Assembly (NCBI GenBank): GCA_026989995.1
Contig: JALSIO010000145.1
Span: 1-5,176 of the forward strand
DNA length: 5,176 bases
Direction: 5' to 3'
Source of the DNA: Myxococcales bacterium
GTDB lineage: Bacteria; Myxococcota_A; UBA9160; JALSIO01
A program made the translations under genes and the position numbers. Numbering within the stretch: the first letter of the stretch is position 1; every line of letters begins with the position of its first letter. Below are positions 1 to 5,176 of the stretch, piece after piece. Under the pieces are notes generated by a model that saw only the letters and a program-made list of their open reading frames with translations, was not told the origin of the DNA and ran no database searches.

Positions 1-931
1 TGCGAGTGGCCCCCAGGAGCGGTTCGGGCCGCGTCACCTGCAGCGTGAGCCGCTCGCCCGGCCACGGGCGCCAGGTGCGGAGCCGGCGGCCCCGGCTGTC
101 GGGAAGGTCGAGGTAGGGCAGACCCTCCGCATCGACGTGCCACCGCGGACTCGGGTCCACGCGCCACTCCTCCACGTAGGGCGCCTCCTCGGCGGCGCGA
201 AGCTCGATCCGCTGGGTCACCGGGAGCAGCGAGGTGAAGAGCACTTCCGTCCGCTCCGGGGCCAGGCTCACCCGTGCGCGGCCCCCCTGCACCTCGATGC
301 CCGGCGTCGTCACCGCCTCTCCCTCGAGCAGCGGCAGCTCGACCACGATCGGTCCGCGGGGTGGCGCCACGCGCTCCACCCGGGTGGTCGCCTGCCACTC
401 GAGGCCGAGCCGGAATTCGCGGACCACCCGCGCGAAGGGGGGGATGTCCGCGGCGGTCTGGGGCTCGGGCCGGGCCCCGGAATCCCCGCCGTGGCGGACC
501 AGCCGGATCACGGGCGCCGCGGTCCCGTCCGGGTGGAGGCCCTCCACGCCGAAGCCGGGGGCCGTCACCGAGACGTGATGGGGTCGGAGCGGAAGCGGGA
601 TCTCGATGGAGTCCCGGGCGGGCAGGGAGCCGGTGATCTCCACGGCGTGGGCGCCGGGCTCCACGCGCATCCACAGGGTCCCCGCTGCGTCGCGGCGCAG
701 GCCGGTGGCGACACCGCCGTCGAGGCGAACGGCGTCCACCGAAAGCCCTTCGGCACTCCCGGGCAGGGGGATGGCGGTCCTCGCGAGGGCGCTCACCCCG
801 AGCCGCGCGCGGAATCCGTCCGGGCGGACCTCGAGGTCGAGGCGGTCGATTCCGGCACAGCGAGGGGCGCAGGCCGGCGGCTCGAGGAGGCGGGCCCGCA
901 GCTCGTCGAGGAGCTCCGGCCCGGGAATCTC
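1..931 (-). repeat. Copy B of the internal protein duplication (residues about 741-1050, continues off window)
   Basis: This is the second exported copy. Matches to copy A in order: Cys pair 761/765; TAIPLPG (792-798); VRLDG (808-812); PGAHAVEI (832-839); VEEW (993-996); EGLPYLD (1009-1015); PGERLTL (1031-1037). The offset from copy A stays at about 695-702 residues throughout, so few gaps are needed. The copy is clearly diverged and keeps mainly structural positions. The Cys pair is closer (CxxxC) than in copy A (ten residues between). Confidence 0.8.
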
Positions 932-3151
932 CGCCCCTGCAGCGGGGGTGCCCGGCGCGGCGGGGAGCAGCAGCAGGAGCATCGCCGCGGGAGCTCCTAC
1001 CCGCCGGCCTCCGGGTCGCAGCCGCCCGCGCAGGAGACATGCCGCGAGCCCGACCACGAGAAGCGCGCGCAGCAGGCAGGCCGCGCGGCCCCCCGCCGGC
1101 GGGAGCCAGAGCAGGCGCAGCTCGTGTTCGGGCCCCACCGGACCCGAGAGCACCACCGGAACCGTCTCGAAGTGCCAGCCGGGACGCCCGGGCCCCGTGG
1201 CAATCCGCGCTTCCGGGTCGACCGGGTAGACGGGTCCCTGTTCGGGCTCGGGCGCGGCCGACGCCCGGGCCAGGGACCGGCGTTGGGCGGGATCGAGGGC
1301 CTCGGCGGGCGCCTCCTCGGGCGCGATCGCGGTCGAGGCGAGCGGCTTCATGGCCTTCGGGACCATGCCCGCGCGGCCGCGGTCGGCCTCCCGACGGGCG
1401 GGATCCTCGAGACCGGGAAAGAGGCCGATCCGCACCTGCTCGAGGGCGAAGGCGGTCACCGCGATCAGCAGGGCAGCGAGTGCCACGGCCCGGAGTACCC
1501 CGATGGCACCGGCGAGGCGGCCGCCCGGCACCAGGCGGCGCAGGGCCTCGGTGGCCAGGGGCGCCAGCCACAGCGCCACCGGTGCGCCCGCCTCGGGGGT
1601 GATCATCGCCATGGCGAGCGCTGCGACGATGCCCACCCCGAAGCCGAAGAGCCGGAAGAAGGCGAGGCTCACGATCGCGGCGAGAAAGAGGTCGAGCAGC
1701 GTCCACCGGGAGGTCCAGCTCCCGGGAGCGGCATCGGCACCGAGCACGTGCAGCAGTCGCCACCCGGGCGGCACCCGGATCTCGGTCTCGACGCTCCGGA
1801 AGGTCGTGCGCCATCCGGTCGCCGGAAACCACCGGAGGGGCCCCTCGATGCGGCTGTCGGCCTCGAGGTGAAGGGGGCCGAGGGAAACCTCCACGCCGGG
1901 ACCCCCATCCGTGCCGGCGAGGCGCGTGATGGGCTGCTCCGCCCCGCGCAGCCGCACCCGCCCGAGGAGGATCGGGTCCCGGACCTCGAGGCGGAGTGCA
2001 CGCCGCAGCTCTCCCTCGATCCGGTCGATGAGCGTCGCACCGGAGCCCGAAAAGTCGAGCACGAGGGTGCGGTGGAGCGTGAGATCGTCCCCGGGTGCGC
2101 CCTCGCTGCCGCGTCGCCGCTCCACGAGCTCGAGCTGGCGACCGGCCTCGAGCCGGTACGCCGGGAGGCGACGCCAGGGCGGGGGGAGCTCGGCCTGTTC
2201 CGCGTCGAGCGGGAGGGCTCCCTCGATCTCGAGGAGGCGAAGCTCGGGCCGTGCCTCGAAGGCCCATTCCTCCACCGGGTCGAAGAGCGCTCCCGCTGCC
2301 GCGCCGGGCGGGGGGGCGACCGCACCGGGTCGTCCGAGGGCCCGCGCGTCGAGCCGGATCTCGAATTCTCCGGCTCGGGCCTGTACGCGGAGGGTGCGGT
2401 CGGGCTCGAGGCGCATGGGAAGCAGACCCTCGAGACGGACGGGCTCGAAGCCCTCGGGAAGCACCGGCCCGAGCCGCAGCTCCCGGTCCGGGCCCGAGAC
2501 CCGGAGCTCGATCCGCGTCTGCAGCCGGAGCGGGATGTCGTCCCGCAGCAAGCGCTGCACGCGGATCTCGGCGTGCTCGCGCAGGTCCGTGGGAGCTGTG
2601 CGCCGCGTCTTCAGCCAGAGTCGACCGCGGGCATCCCGGCGCGGGGTCGGAATCCGGCGGCCCTCGATCTCGAGCGCGACAAGGCCCGTCTCGGGCGGCA
2701 CGGGCAGAAGCTCCGGCAGGCGGCTCCAGGTGAAGCGCCCCTCGACCCGGTGTTCGCCCGCGCCCAGCCGAACCACGGGGCGGCCCCCTTCGAGGAGCAC
2801 GGGTGCGGAGTGCCCGTCGACGCGCACGTCGAGGGGCCAGCGGCGGGCATCCCCGGGAAGCGGGACCGGGGTTTCGATCTCCGCGCGGACCTGCTGCTCG
2901 AAGCGCCCCCCGCGCTCGCCGAGCGCGAGCCGGAGTCGTGCGGGCCAGAAGCAGCTCCGCTCGCCCTGCGCGTGGAGGAAGGGGCAGGTCTCCTCCTCGC
3001 GGCCGTGGAGGACCCAGTCCACGAAGTCCCGGAGCGGCGCAGGCACGCGATCGGGAGGCAGCGCCGCGCCCGGGACCGGGGTCGCGAGGAGGAGACCGCT
3101 CGCGACTCCCGGGAGGAGGCGCGTGGACAGGTGGTCGCGGATGCATCGCAT
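1..3151 (-). CDS. Large internally duplicated envelope protein of unknown function (partial, 3' end beyond window)
   Basis: An uninterrupted minus-strand frame gives 1050 codons from ATG 3151-3149 to the left edge, with no stop. The start is supported by a perfect AGGAGG seven bases upstream and by a signal peptide directly after it (residues 1-30: basic start, LLPGVASGLLLATPV core, small residues near 28-30). Domains in order: exported beta-rich region A (about 31-480, Cys56 and Cys67); membrane block (about 484-570, probably four segments); exported Pro/Ala-rich loop (571-688, with the stretch ATGPGRPGW at 651-659); membrane segment (689-708); basic stretch; internal signal-like segment (720-740, ending AGA); exported region B (741-1050, Cys761 and Cys765). 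B is a diverged copy of A. Codon use matches the neighbouring acyltransferase, so nothing suggests transfer. I do not recognise a named family. From memory, the A-region wording and the TGPG.P.W stretch resemble large uncharacterised proteobacterial inner-membrane proteins. No catalytic motif is visible, so a structural or binding role in the envelope is an inference. It is the first gene in its direction; genes downstream are not visible. Confidence 0.92.
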   Translation of the reverse strand, partial: MRCIRDHLSTRLLPGVASGLLLATPVPGAALPPDRVPAPLRDFVDWVLHGREEETCPFLHAQGERSCFWPARLRLALGERGGRFEQQVRAEIETPVPLPGDARRWPLDVRVDGHSAPVLLEGGRPVVRLGAGEHRVEGRFTWSRLPELLPVPPETGLVALEIEGRRIPTPRRDARGRLWLKTRRTAPTDLREHAEIRVQRLLRDDIPLRLQTRIELRVSGPDRELRLGPVLPEGFEPVRLEGLLPMRLEPDRTLRVQARAGEFEIRLDARALGRPGAVAPPPGAAAGALFDPVEEWAFEARPELRLLEIEGALPLDAEQAELPPPWRRLPAYRLEAGRQLELVERRRGSEGAPGDDLTLHRTLVLDFSGSGATLIDRIEGELRRALRLEVRDPILLGRVRLRGAEQPITRLAGTDGGPGVEVSLGPLHLEADSRIEGPLRWFPATGWRTTFRSVETEIRVPPGWRLLHVLGADAAPGSWTSRWTLLDLFLAAIVSLAFFRLFGFGVGIVAALAMAMITPEAGAPVALWLAPLATEALRRLVPGGRLAGAIGVLRAVALAALLIAVTAFALEQVRIGLFPGLEDPARREADRGRAGMVPKAMKPLASTAIAPEEAPAEALDPAQRRSLARASAAPEPEQGPVYPVDPEARIATGPGRPGWHFETVPVVLSGPVGPEHELRLLWLPPAGGRAACLLRALLVVGLAACLLRGRLRPGGRRVGAPAAMLLLLLPAAPGTPAAGAEIPGPELLDELRARLLEPPACAPRCAGIDRLDLEVRPDGFRARLGVSALARTAIPLPGSAEGLSVDAVRLDGGVATGLRRDAAGTLWMRVEPGAHAVEITGSLPARDSIEIPLPLRPHHVSVTAPGFGVEGLHPDGTAAPVIRLVRHGGDSGARPEPQTAADIPPFARVVREFRLGLEWQATTRVERVAPPRGPIVVELPLLEGEAVTTPGIEVQGGRARVSLAPERTEVLFTSLLPVTQRIELRAAEEAPYVEEWRVDPSPRWHVDAEGLPYLDLPDSRGRRLRTWRPWPGERLTLQVTRPEPLLGATR
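932..1087 (-). other. Membrane segment plus internal signal-peptide-like segment between the two halves
   Basis: Residues 689-708 (CLLRALLVVGLAACLL core) form one hydrophobic segment. A strongly basic stretch follows (RGRLRPGGRR, 708-717), then a second hydrophobic run (AAMLLLLLPAAPG, about 722-734) ending in AAGA at 737-740. The Ala-Gly-Ala at 738-740 fits the small-x-small rule for signal peptidase I. Basic stretch, Leu core and AGA end together look like a complete signal peptide in the middle of the protein, immediately before duplicated region B. It may be a retained relic of a fusion, a working cleavage site, or simply a membrane anchor. Confidence 0.6.
1442..1702 (-). other. Membrane block of the large protein (about residues 484-570)
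   Basis: Hydrophobic runs lie at about 484-501 (LLDLFLAAIVSLAFF), 503-518 (GFGVGIVAALAMAMI), 522-535 (GAPVALWLAPLATE) and 547-570 (AVALAALLIAVTAFAL). A basic turn at 538-545 (RRLVPGGR) suits the cytoplasmic side. Three crossings inward and one outward would place both region A and the 571-688 loop outside the cytoplasm. The number of helices is a by-eye estimate, and the third run is the weakest. Confidence 0.65.
2114..3061 (-). repeat. Copy A of the internal protein duplication (residues about 31-346)
   Basis: This is the first exported copy. Landmarks that recur in copy B: a Cys pair (56, 67), TPVPLPG (94-100), VRVDG (109-113), AGEHRVEG (131-138), VEEW (293-296), EGALPLD (310-316) and an aromatic-rich end finishing AGRQLEL (336-342). 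The composition is beta-strand-like, with alternating charged and hydrophobic residues. It is followed by about 130 further residues (351-480) before the membrane block; the counterpart of that part in copy B would lie beyond the left edge. Confidence 0.8.
3062..3151 (-). other. Predicted N-terminal signal peptide of the large protein
   Basis: Residues 1-30 have a short basic n-region (Arg2, Arg5, Arg11), a hydrophobic core LLPGVASGLLLATPV (residues 12-26) and a PGAA end suitable for signal peptidase I cleavage near residue 30. This places the following region A outside the cytoplasm. The segment could instead be an uncleaved anchor; the sequence alone does not decide. Confidence 0.65.
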
Positions 3152-3158
3152 GGATCGG

Positions 3159-3164
3159 CCTCCT
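3159..3164 (-). promoter_or_regulatory. Ribosome binding site of the large minus-strand gene
   Basis: On the minus strand this reads AGGAGG, a perfect match to the anti-Shine-Dalgarno core, with a seven-base spacer to ATG at 3151. It fixes the start of the large gene and excludes the other nearby ATG (3146-3144), which is out of frame. Confidence 0.85.
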
Positions 3165-3298
3165 TGCCGCGTCCGCCTCCCGGCGGCTGGCGGGTGGTGT
3201 ACCCGGGTGGGACACCGGGCGACGGGGCGGGGCTTCGCAGCGCGCCGGTGGTGCTGCATCGGCCGGTCCGCCCGGCCCGCCGGGACCTCGAGCGGCAA

Positions 3299-3315
3299 CC
3301 GGCGCGCGGCGCCGG
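3299..3315. repeat. Perfect 7-bp inverted repeat in the divergent intergenic region
   Basis: CCGGCGC and GCGCCGG are separated by GCG, giving a perfect palindrome with a three-base centre. It lies about 150 bp from the large gene's start and 220 bp from the acyltransferase start. It could be a regulator site or a short hairpin. In DNA this rich in G and C such repeats arise readily by chance, so no function is claimed. Confidence 0.4.
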
Positions 3316-3526
3316 CCCCGTGCGCCCGCGAGCCGGCTCCGCGAGCCAGGTGGTTGCGCCTGCACTGCGCGTCCCAGCGTGACCGATCGCGTGCCGATGC
3401 AACAGATGCGGGCGCGGCACCGCGCGGGGAGGCCCACCCATCCCCGCACGGCAGGAGCCAGGTTGGCACCGCGAGGCCCGCTCGGGCACCTTCTTGCTAC
3501 GCCGTGCGTGCCGGGCCGTCGGCGTC

Positions 3527-3531
3527 GGGAG
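3527..3531 (+). promoter_or_regulatory. Ribosome binding site of the acyltransferase gene
   Basis: GGGAG lies five bases before ATG 3537. It is a moderate Shine-Dalgarno match that supports this start over an in-frame GTG at 3504, which lies in sequence without family similarity. Confidence 0.6.
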
Positions 3532-3536
3532 CAGCC

Positions 3537-4943
3537 ATGGCTCGCTACGCCTACGAACGGCTCTCCGATCGGAGTGCCGAGGCCCTCCGGCGCGAAGGCG
3601 CCCGCGTCTTCGCCCACGCGGCCTCGATGCAGCTCTTCGAGCTCGGTCCCCTCGCCAACGAGTTCGGTGGCGTGGACTTCGAGGCGGTTCGCGCGGCCAT
3701 CGGAAGCCGCCTGCACCTCGTCCCGCGGCTCCGGCAGAAGCTCCGCCTGATTCCGATCGAGCGATACCCGGTCTGGGTGGACGACGCCGACTTCAACCTG
3801 GGCTATCACCTCCGACACACGAGCCTTCCGCGCCCGGGTCGCTTTTCCCAGCTCGAGTCGATGGCGGCGCGGATCATGGCCCAGCGTCTCGATCGCTCCC
3901 GGCCGCTTTGGGAGGCGTGGGTGGTCGAGGGCCTCGAGGGGGGGCGCTTCGCGCTGCTCCTCAAGACCCACCACTGCATGGTCGAGGACGAGGCCGCCGA
4001 CCTGCTCCAGGTGCTGCTCTCGCCGGATCCGGAGGCGCCGAATCCCGCGGCTCCTCCCTTCGAGCCCCGTCCGCAACCCTCGGCCCGGGAGCTGGTGGAA
4101 GAGGAGGTCCTCCGGCAGGCGCGGCTGCCCCGCCGCGTCGTCGAGCGCCTGAGGGCGGCACAACGCGAACCCGAGCGGCTCCGGCACGAGCTGCTGCAGC
4201 GGGCACGGGAGGCGGCCGAGGCGCTCGGATACGCCTTCCGCCCCCCGGTGGCCACGCCCCTGAACGGCCGCGTGGGCCCCCACCGGCGCTTCCGGGGCGT
4301 GGCCTTCGATCTCGCCGCCGCCCGGGCCATCCGCCAGGCCACCCGCACCACGCTCCACGACATCATCCTCGCGGTGGTGGCGGGCGCGGTTCGTCGTTTC
4401 CTGGAGGAGCGCCTCGTCAGTCCGGCGGCCCTCGACTTCCGGGTCTCGACCCCGGTGGGGCGGGCTCGCCGCGCGGAGGGAGGGCGGGTCACGGAGTGGG
4501 TGGTGGACCTGCCGGTCTGGGAGAAGGACCCGCTGCTGCGGCTCGAGCGCATCCGGAAGCTCACCCGGAAGCTCGCCGGAAGCTCGCGGGCCATCCGGGC
4601 CGCCGACCTCATGGGGGAGGGCGGCTGGTTCGGCACGCGGCTCCTCGCGCTCGGCGCGCGGGCGCTCGCGAGCCACACGCCCGTCAACATGACGGTCACC
4701 AATGCGCCCGGTTCCCAGGTTCCGCTCTACTTCGCCGGAGCCCGCATGCTCGAGACCTGGGGCGTCGCTCCCCTGCGCGAGGACCTCGGGCTGAGCGTGG
4801 CGGTGATGAGTTACGACGGGCGCCTCTTCTTCGGCCTCAACGCCGACTTCGATCTCCTCCCCGACGTGGACCGATTCGCCTCCGGGCTGACGGCGAGCTT
4901 TTCGGAGCTCGAGCGGAACGCCCTTCCGGGCGGTCACGGGTAG
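3537..4943 (+). CDS. WS/DGAT-family O-acyltransferase homologue with altered active-site motif
   Basis: A complete gene, ATG 3537 to TAG 4941-4943, 468 aa, the usual length for this family. Family members transfer acyl groups from acyl-CoA to fatty alcohols or diacylglycerol at the inner face of the cytoplasmic membrane, making wax esters or triacylglycerol; no signal peptide is present, as expected. Visible family landmarks: SRLHLVPRLRQKL (57-69), PVWVDDADFNL (78-88), TSLPRPG (95-101), LDRSRPLWE (118-126), EGLEGGRFALLLKTHH (131-146), TTLHDIILAVVAGAVRR (271-287), MTVTNAPGSQVPLYFAGARM (385-404) and a C-terminal LGLSVAVMSYDG stretch (417-428). Oddities: the catalytic HHxxxDG motif reads HHCMVED (145-151), so both histidines remain but Asp-Gly is Glu-Asp; the conserved Asn-Asp pair of the second half reads His-Asp (274-275); and the N-terminal LSxxDxxFL segment is not recognisable after YERLS (6-10). 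Membership is clear. Whether it still makes wax ester or triacylglycerol, has another acceptor, or is inactive cannot be told from sequence. Confidence 0.93.
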   Translation: MARYAYERLSDRSAEALRREGARVFAHAASMQLFELGPLANEFGGVDFEAVRAAIGSRLHLVPRLRQKLRLIPIERYPVWVDDADFNLGYHLRHTSLPRPGRFSQLESMAARIMAQRLDRSRPLWEAWVVEGLEGGRFALLLKTHHCMVEDEAADLLQVLLSPDPEAPNPAAPPFEPRPQPSARELVEEEVLRQARLPRRVVERLRAAQREPERLRHELLQRAREAAEALGYAFRPPVATPLNGRVGPHRRFRGVAFDLAAARAIRQATRTTLHDIILAVVAGAVRRFLEERLVSPAALDFRVSTPVGRARRAEGGRVTEWVVDLPVWEKDPLLRLERIRKLTRKLAGSSRAIRAADLMGEGGWFGTRLLALGARALASHTPVNMTVTNAPGSQVPLYFAGARMLETWGVAPLREDLGLSVAVMSYDGRLFFGLNADFDLLPDVDRFASGLTASFSELERNALPGGHG

Positions 4944-4967
4944 CCGCGGGCCCCATCGGCCGCCCTT

Positions 4968-5020
4968 CCCGCCCGGAAGCGCCGATCACGGGCCGGGGGA
5001 GGGTCGGGGCTTCCGGCGGG
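4968..5020 (+). terminator. Possible hairpin terminator between convergent genes
   Basis: CCCGCCCGGAAGC (4968-4980) pairs with GCTTCCGGCGGG (5009-5020) except for one bulged base, with a 28-base loop. It lies 24 bases after the acyltransferase stop and 35 bases beyond the end of the convergent right-edge gene, so it could serve either direction. There is no T-tract and the loop is long, so a standard intrinsic terminator is not established. Confidence 0.35.
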
Positions 5021-5055
5021 GCGCGACGGGAGGGCTCCCGGGGCCCGGGGGGCGG

Positions 5056-5176
5056 CTACGCCGCCGCCGGCCGCTTCGCGACGAGCCTGCTTCGGCGAAG
5101 TGCCCCGTCGACGAAGGTGCGAACCTCAGGGTGGAACATGCCGAGGACGTGCGATCCCGGGAACCAGTGGATGGCG
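5056..5176 (-). CDS. C-terminal end of a protein, possibly an alpha/beta hydrolase (partial, 5' end beyond window)
   Basis: Read from the right edge, the minus strand has an open frame of 39 codons ending in TAG at 5058-5056. It begins AIHWFPGSHVLGMFHPEV and ends in a basic, Ala/Pro-rich tail (RRSRLVAKRPAAA). The first 25 residues look like real protein: aromatic residues, a Gly-Ser-His turn and an amphipathic helix (EVRTFVDGALRR). A His in a turn followed by a final helix is how many alpha/beta hydrolases (esterases, lipases) end, with that His catalytic. Such a gene beside a WS/DGAT homologue would suit lipid metabolism. The family call is an inference from a short tail. The gene converges on the acyltransferase with a gap of 112 bases. 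Confidence 0.6.
   Translation of the reverse strand, partial: AIHWFPGSHVLGMFHPEVRTFVDGALRRSRLVAKRPAAA

Larger units (their letters stand above)
3152..3536. other. Divergent intergenic region
   Basis: These 385 bases separate the starts of two divergently transcribed genes and must carry both promoters unless there is distant transcription. I see a Shine-Dalgarno site at each end and several short GC-rich inverted repeats, but no -10/-35 pair that stands out in either direction. Frames that remain open here on either strand are extensions or shadows of the flanking genes and show no protein character of their own. No tRNA-like or other structured RNA gene was seen. Confidence 0.75.

Noticed and set aside
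435..445. Seven-G run, with a similar run near 2299-2307, as frameshift sites
   Set aside because: The reading frame is continuous with good protein character on both sides of both runs, so no frameshift needs explaining.
137..3382. Plus-strand open frame of 1081 codons opposite the large minus-strand gene
   Set aside because: It is in exact codon register with the minus-strand gene and stays open only because that gene uses no TTA, CTA or TCA codons over this span. Its translation is Arg/Gly/Pro-rich without domain character. The minus strand has a perfect ribosome site, a signal peptide, membrane segments and an internal repeat.
2611..3489. Minus-strand open frame of 292 codons overlapping the start of the large gene
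   Set aside because: It is in a different frame from the well-supported large gene, with low-complexity Arg/Ser/Pro translation typical of a shadow frame in GC-rich DNA.
3463..3500. Sigma-54-like or sigma-70-like promoter before the acyltransferase (TTGGCAC at 3463, GGGCAC and TTGC near 3484-3497)
   Set aside because: TTGGCAC has no TTGC at the required distance, and GGGCAC to TTGC is one base too short with a mismatch. No -10 hexamer sits at the right spacing from TTGGCA.
1911..3536. Upstream in-frame extension of the acyltransferase to an ATG at 1911
   Set aside because: The translation before residue MARYAYERLS is Arg/Ser-rich shadow of the minus-strand gene. Family similarity and a Shine-Dalgarno site begin at 3537, and the length from there is normal for the family.
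3504..3536. Alternative GTG start of the acyltransferase at 3504
   Set aside because: It is in frame and adds 11 residues, but has no clear ribosome site and no family similarity in the added part. ATG 3537 is better supported.
3806..4702. Minus-strand open frame of 298 codons opposite the acyltransferase
   Set aside because: It lies wholly inside a well-supported gene on the other strand, and its translation is Arg/Ser/Ala-rich without recognisable motifs.
1..5176. Mobile elements, CRISPR arrays, tRNA or rRNA genes
   Set aside because: No transposase-like protein, terminal inverted repeats with target duplications, regularly spaced repeats or cloverleaf-like sequence was seen on either strand.

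Overview
This is a very GC-rich (by eye well above 70 % G+C) bacterial window with dense protein coding and strongly G/C-ending codons. The one assignable enzyme is a WS/DGAT-family (wax ester synthase / acyl-CoA:diacylglycerol acyltransferase) homologue. Its wording (YERLS...FE.GPL...GGVD, SRLHLVPR, TSLPRPG, KTHHCM) resembles the subfamily I associate with GC-rich uncultured Deltaproteobacteria-like lineages (Myxococcota, Binatota and relatives). That placement is an inference from memory and is only weakly held.

Layout. Positions 1-3151, minus strand: the first 1050 codons of a very large envelope protein that runs off the left edge without a stop. It has an N-terminal signal peptide, a beta-rich exported region, a membrane block, an exported loop, another membrane segment, an internal signal-peptide-like segment, and then a second exported region. 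The second exported region is a diverged copy of the first, at a nearly constant offset of about 695-700 residues. No function is recognised. Positions 3152-3536: a 385-bp divergent intergenic region with a good Shine-Dalgarno site at each end, several short GC-rich inverted repeats and no convincing promoter. Positions 3537-4943, plus strand: the complete WS/DGAT homologue (468 aa), with altered residues at three normally conserved motifs. Positions 4944-5055: a convergent intergenic gap with imperfect, mutually exclusive hairpins. Positions 5056-5176, minus strand: the last 39 codons of another protein, possibly an alpha/beta hydrolase.

How they fit together. The large minus-strand gene and the acyltransferase are transcribed divergently, and the acyltransferase and the right-edge gene converge, so nothing here is a demonstrable operon. 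A lipid-metabolism theme (acyltransferase plus a possible hydrolase) is plausible on the right side. The large protein's role is unknown. The most interesting items are its internal duplication with an internal signal-peptide-like junction, the degenerate active-site motifs of the acyltransferase, and a marked over-use of CTCGAG caused by Leu before Glu/Asp being written almost only as CTC.
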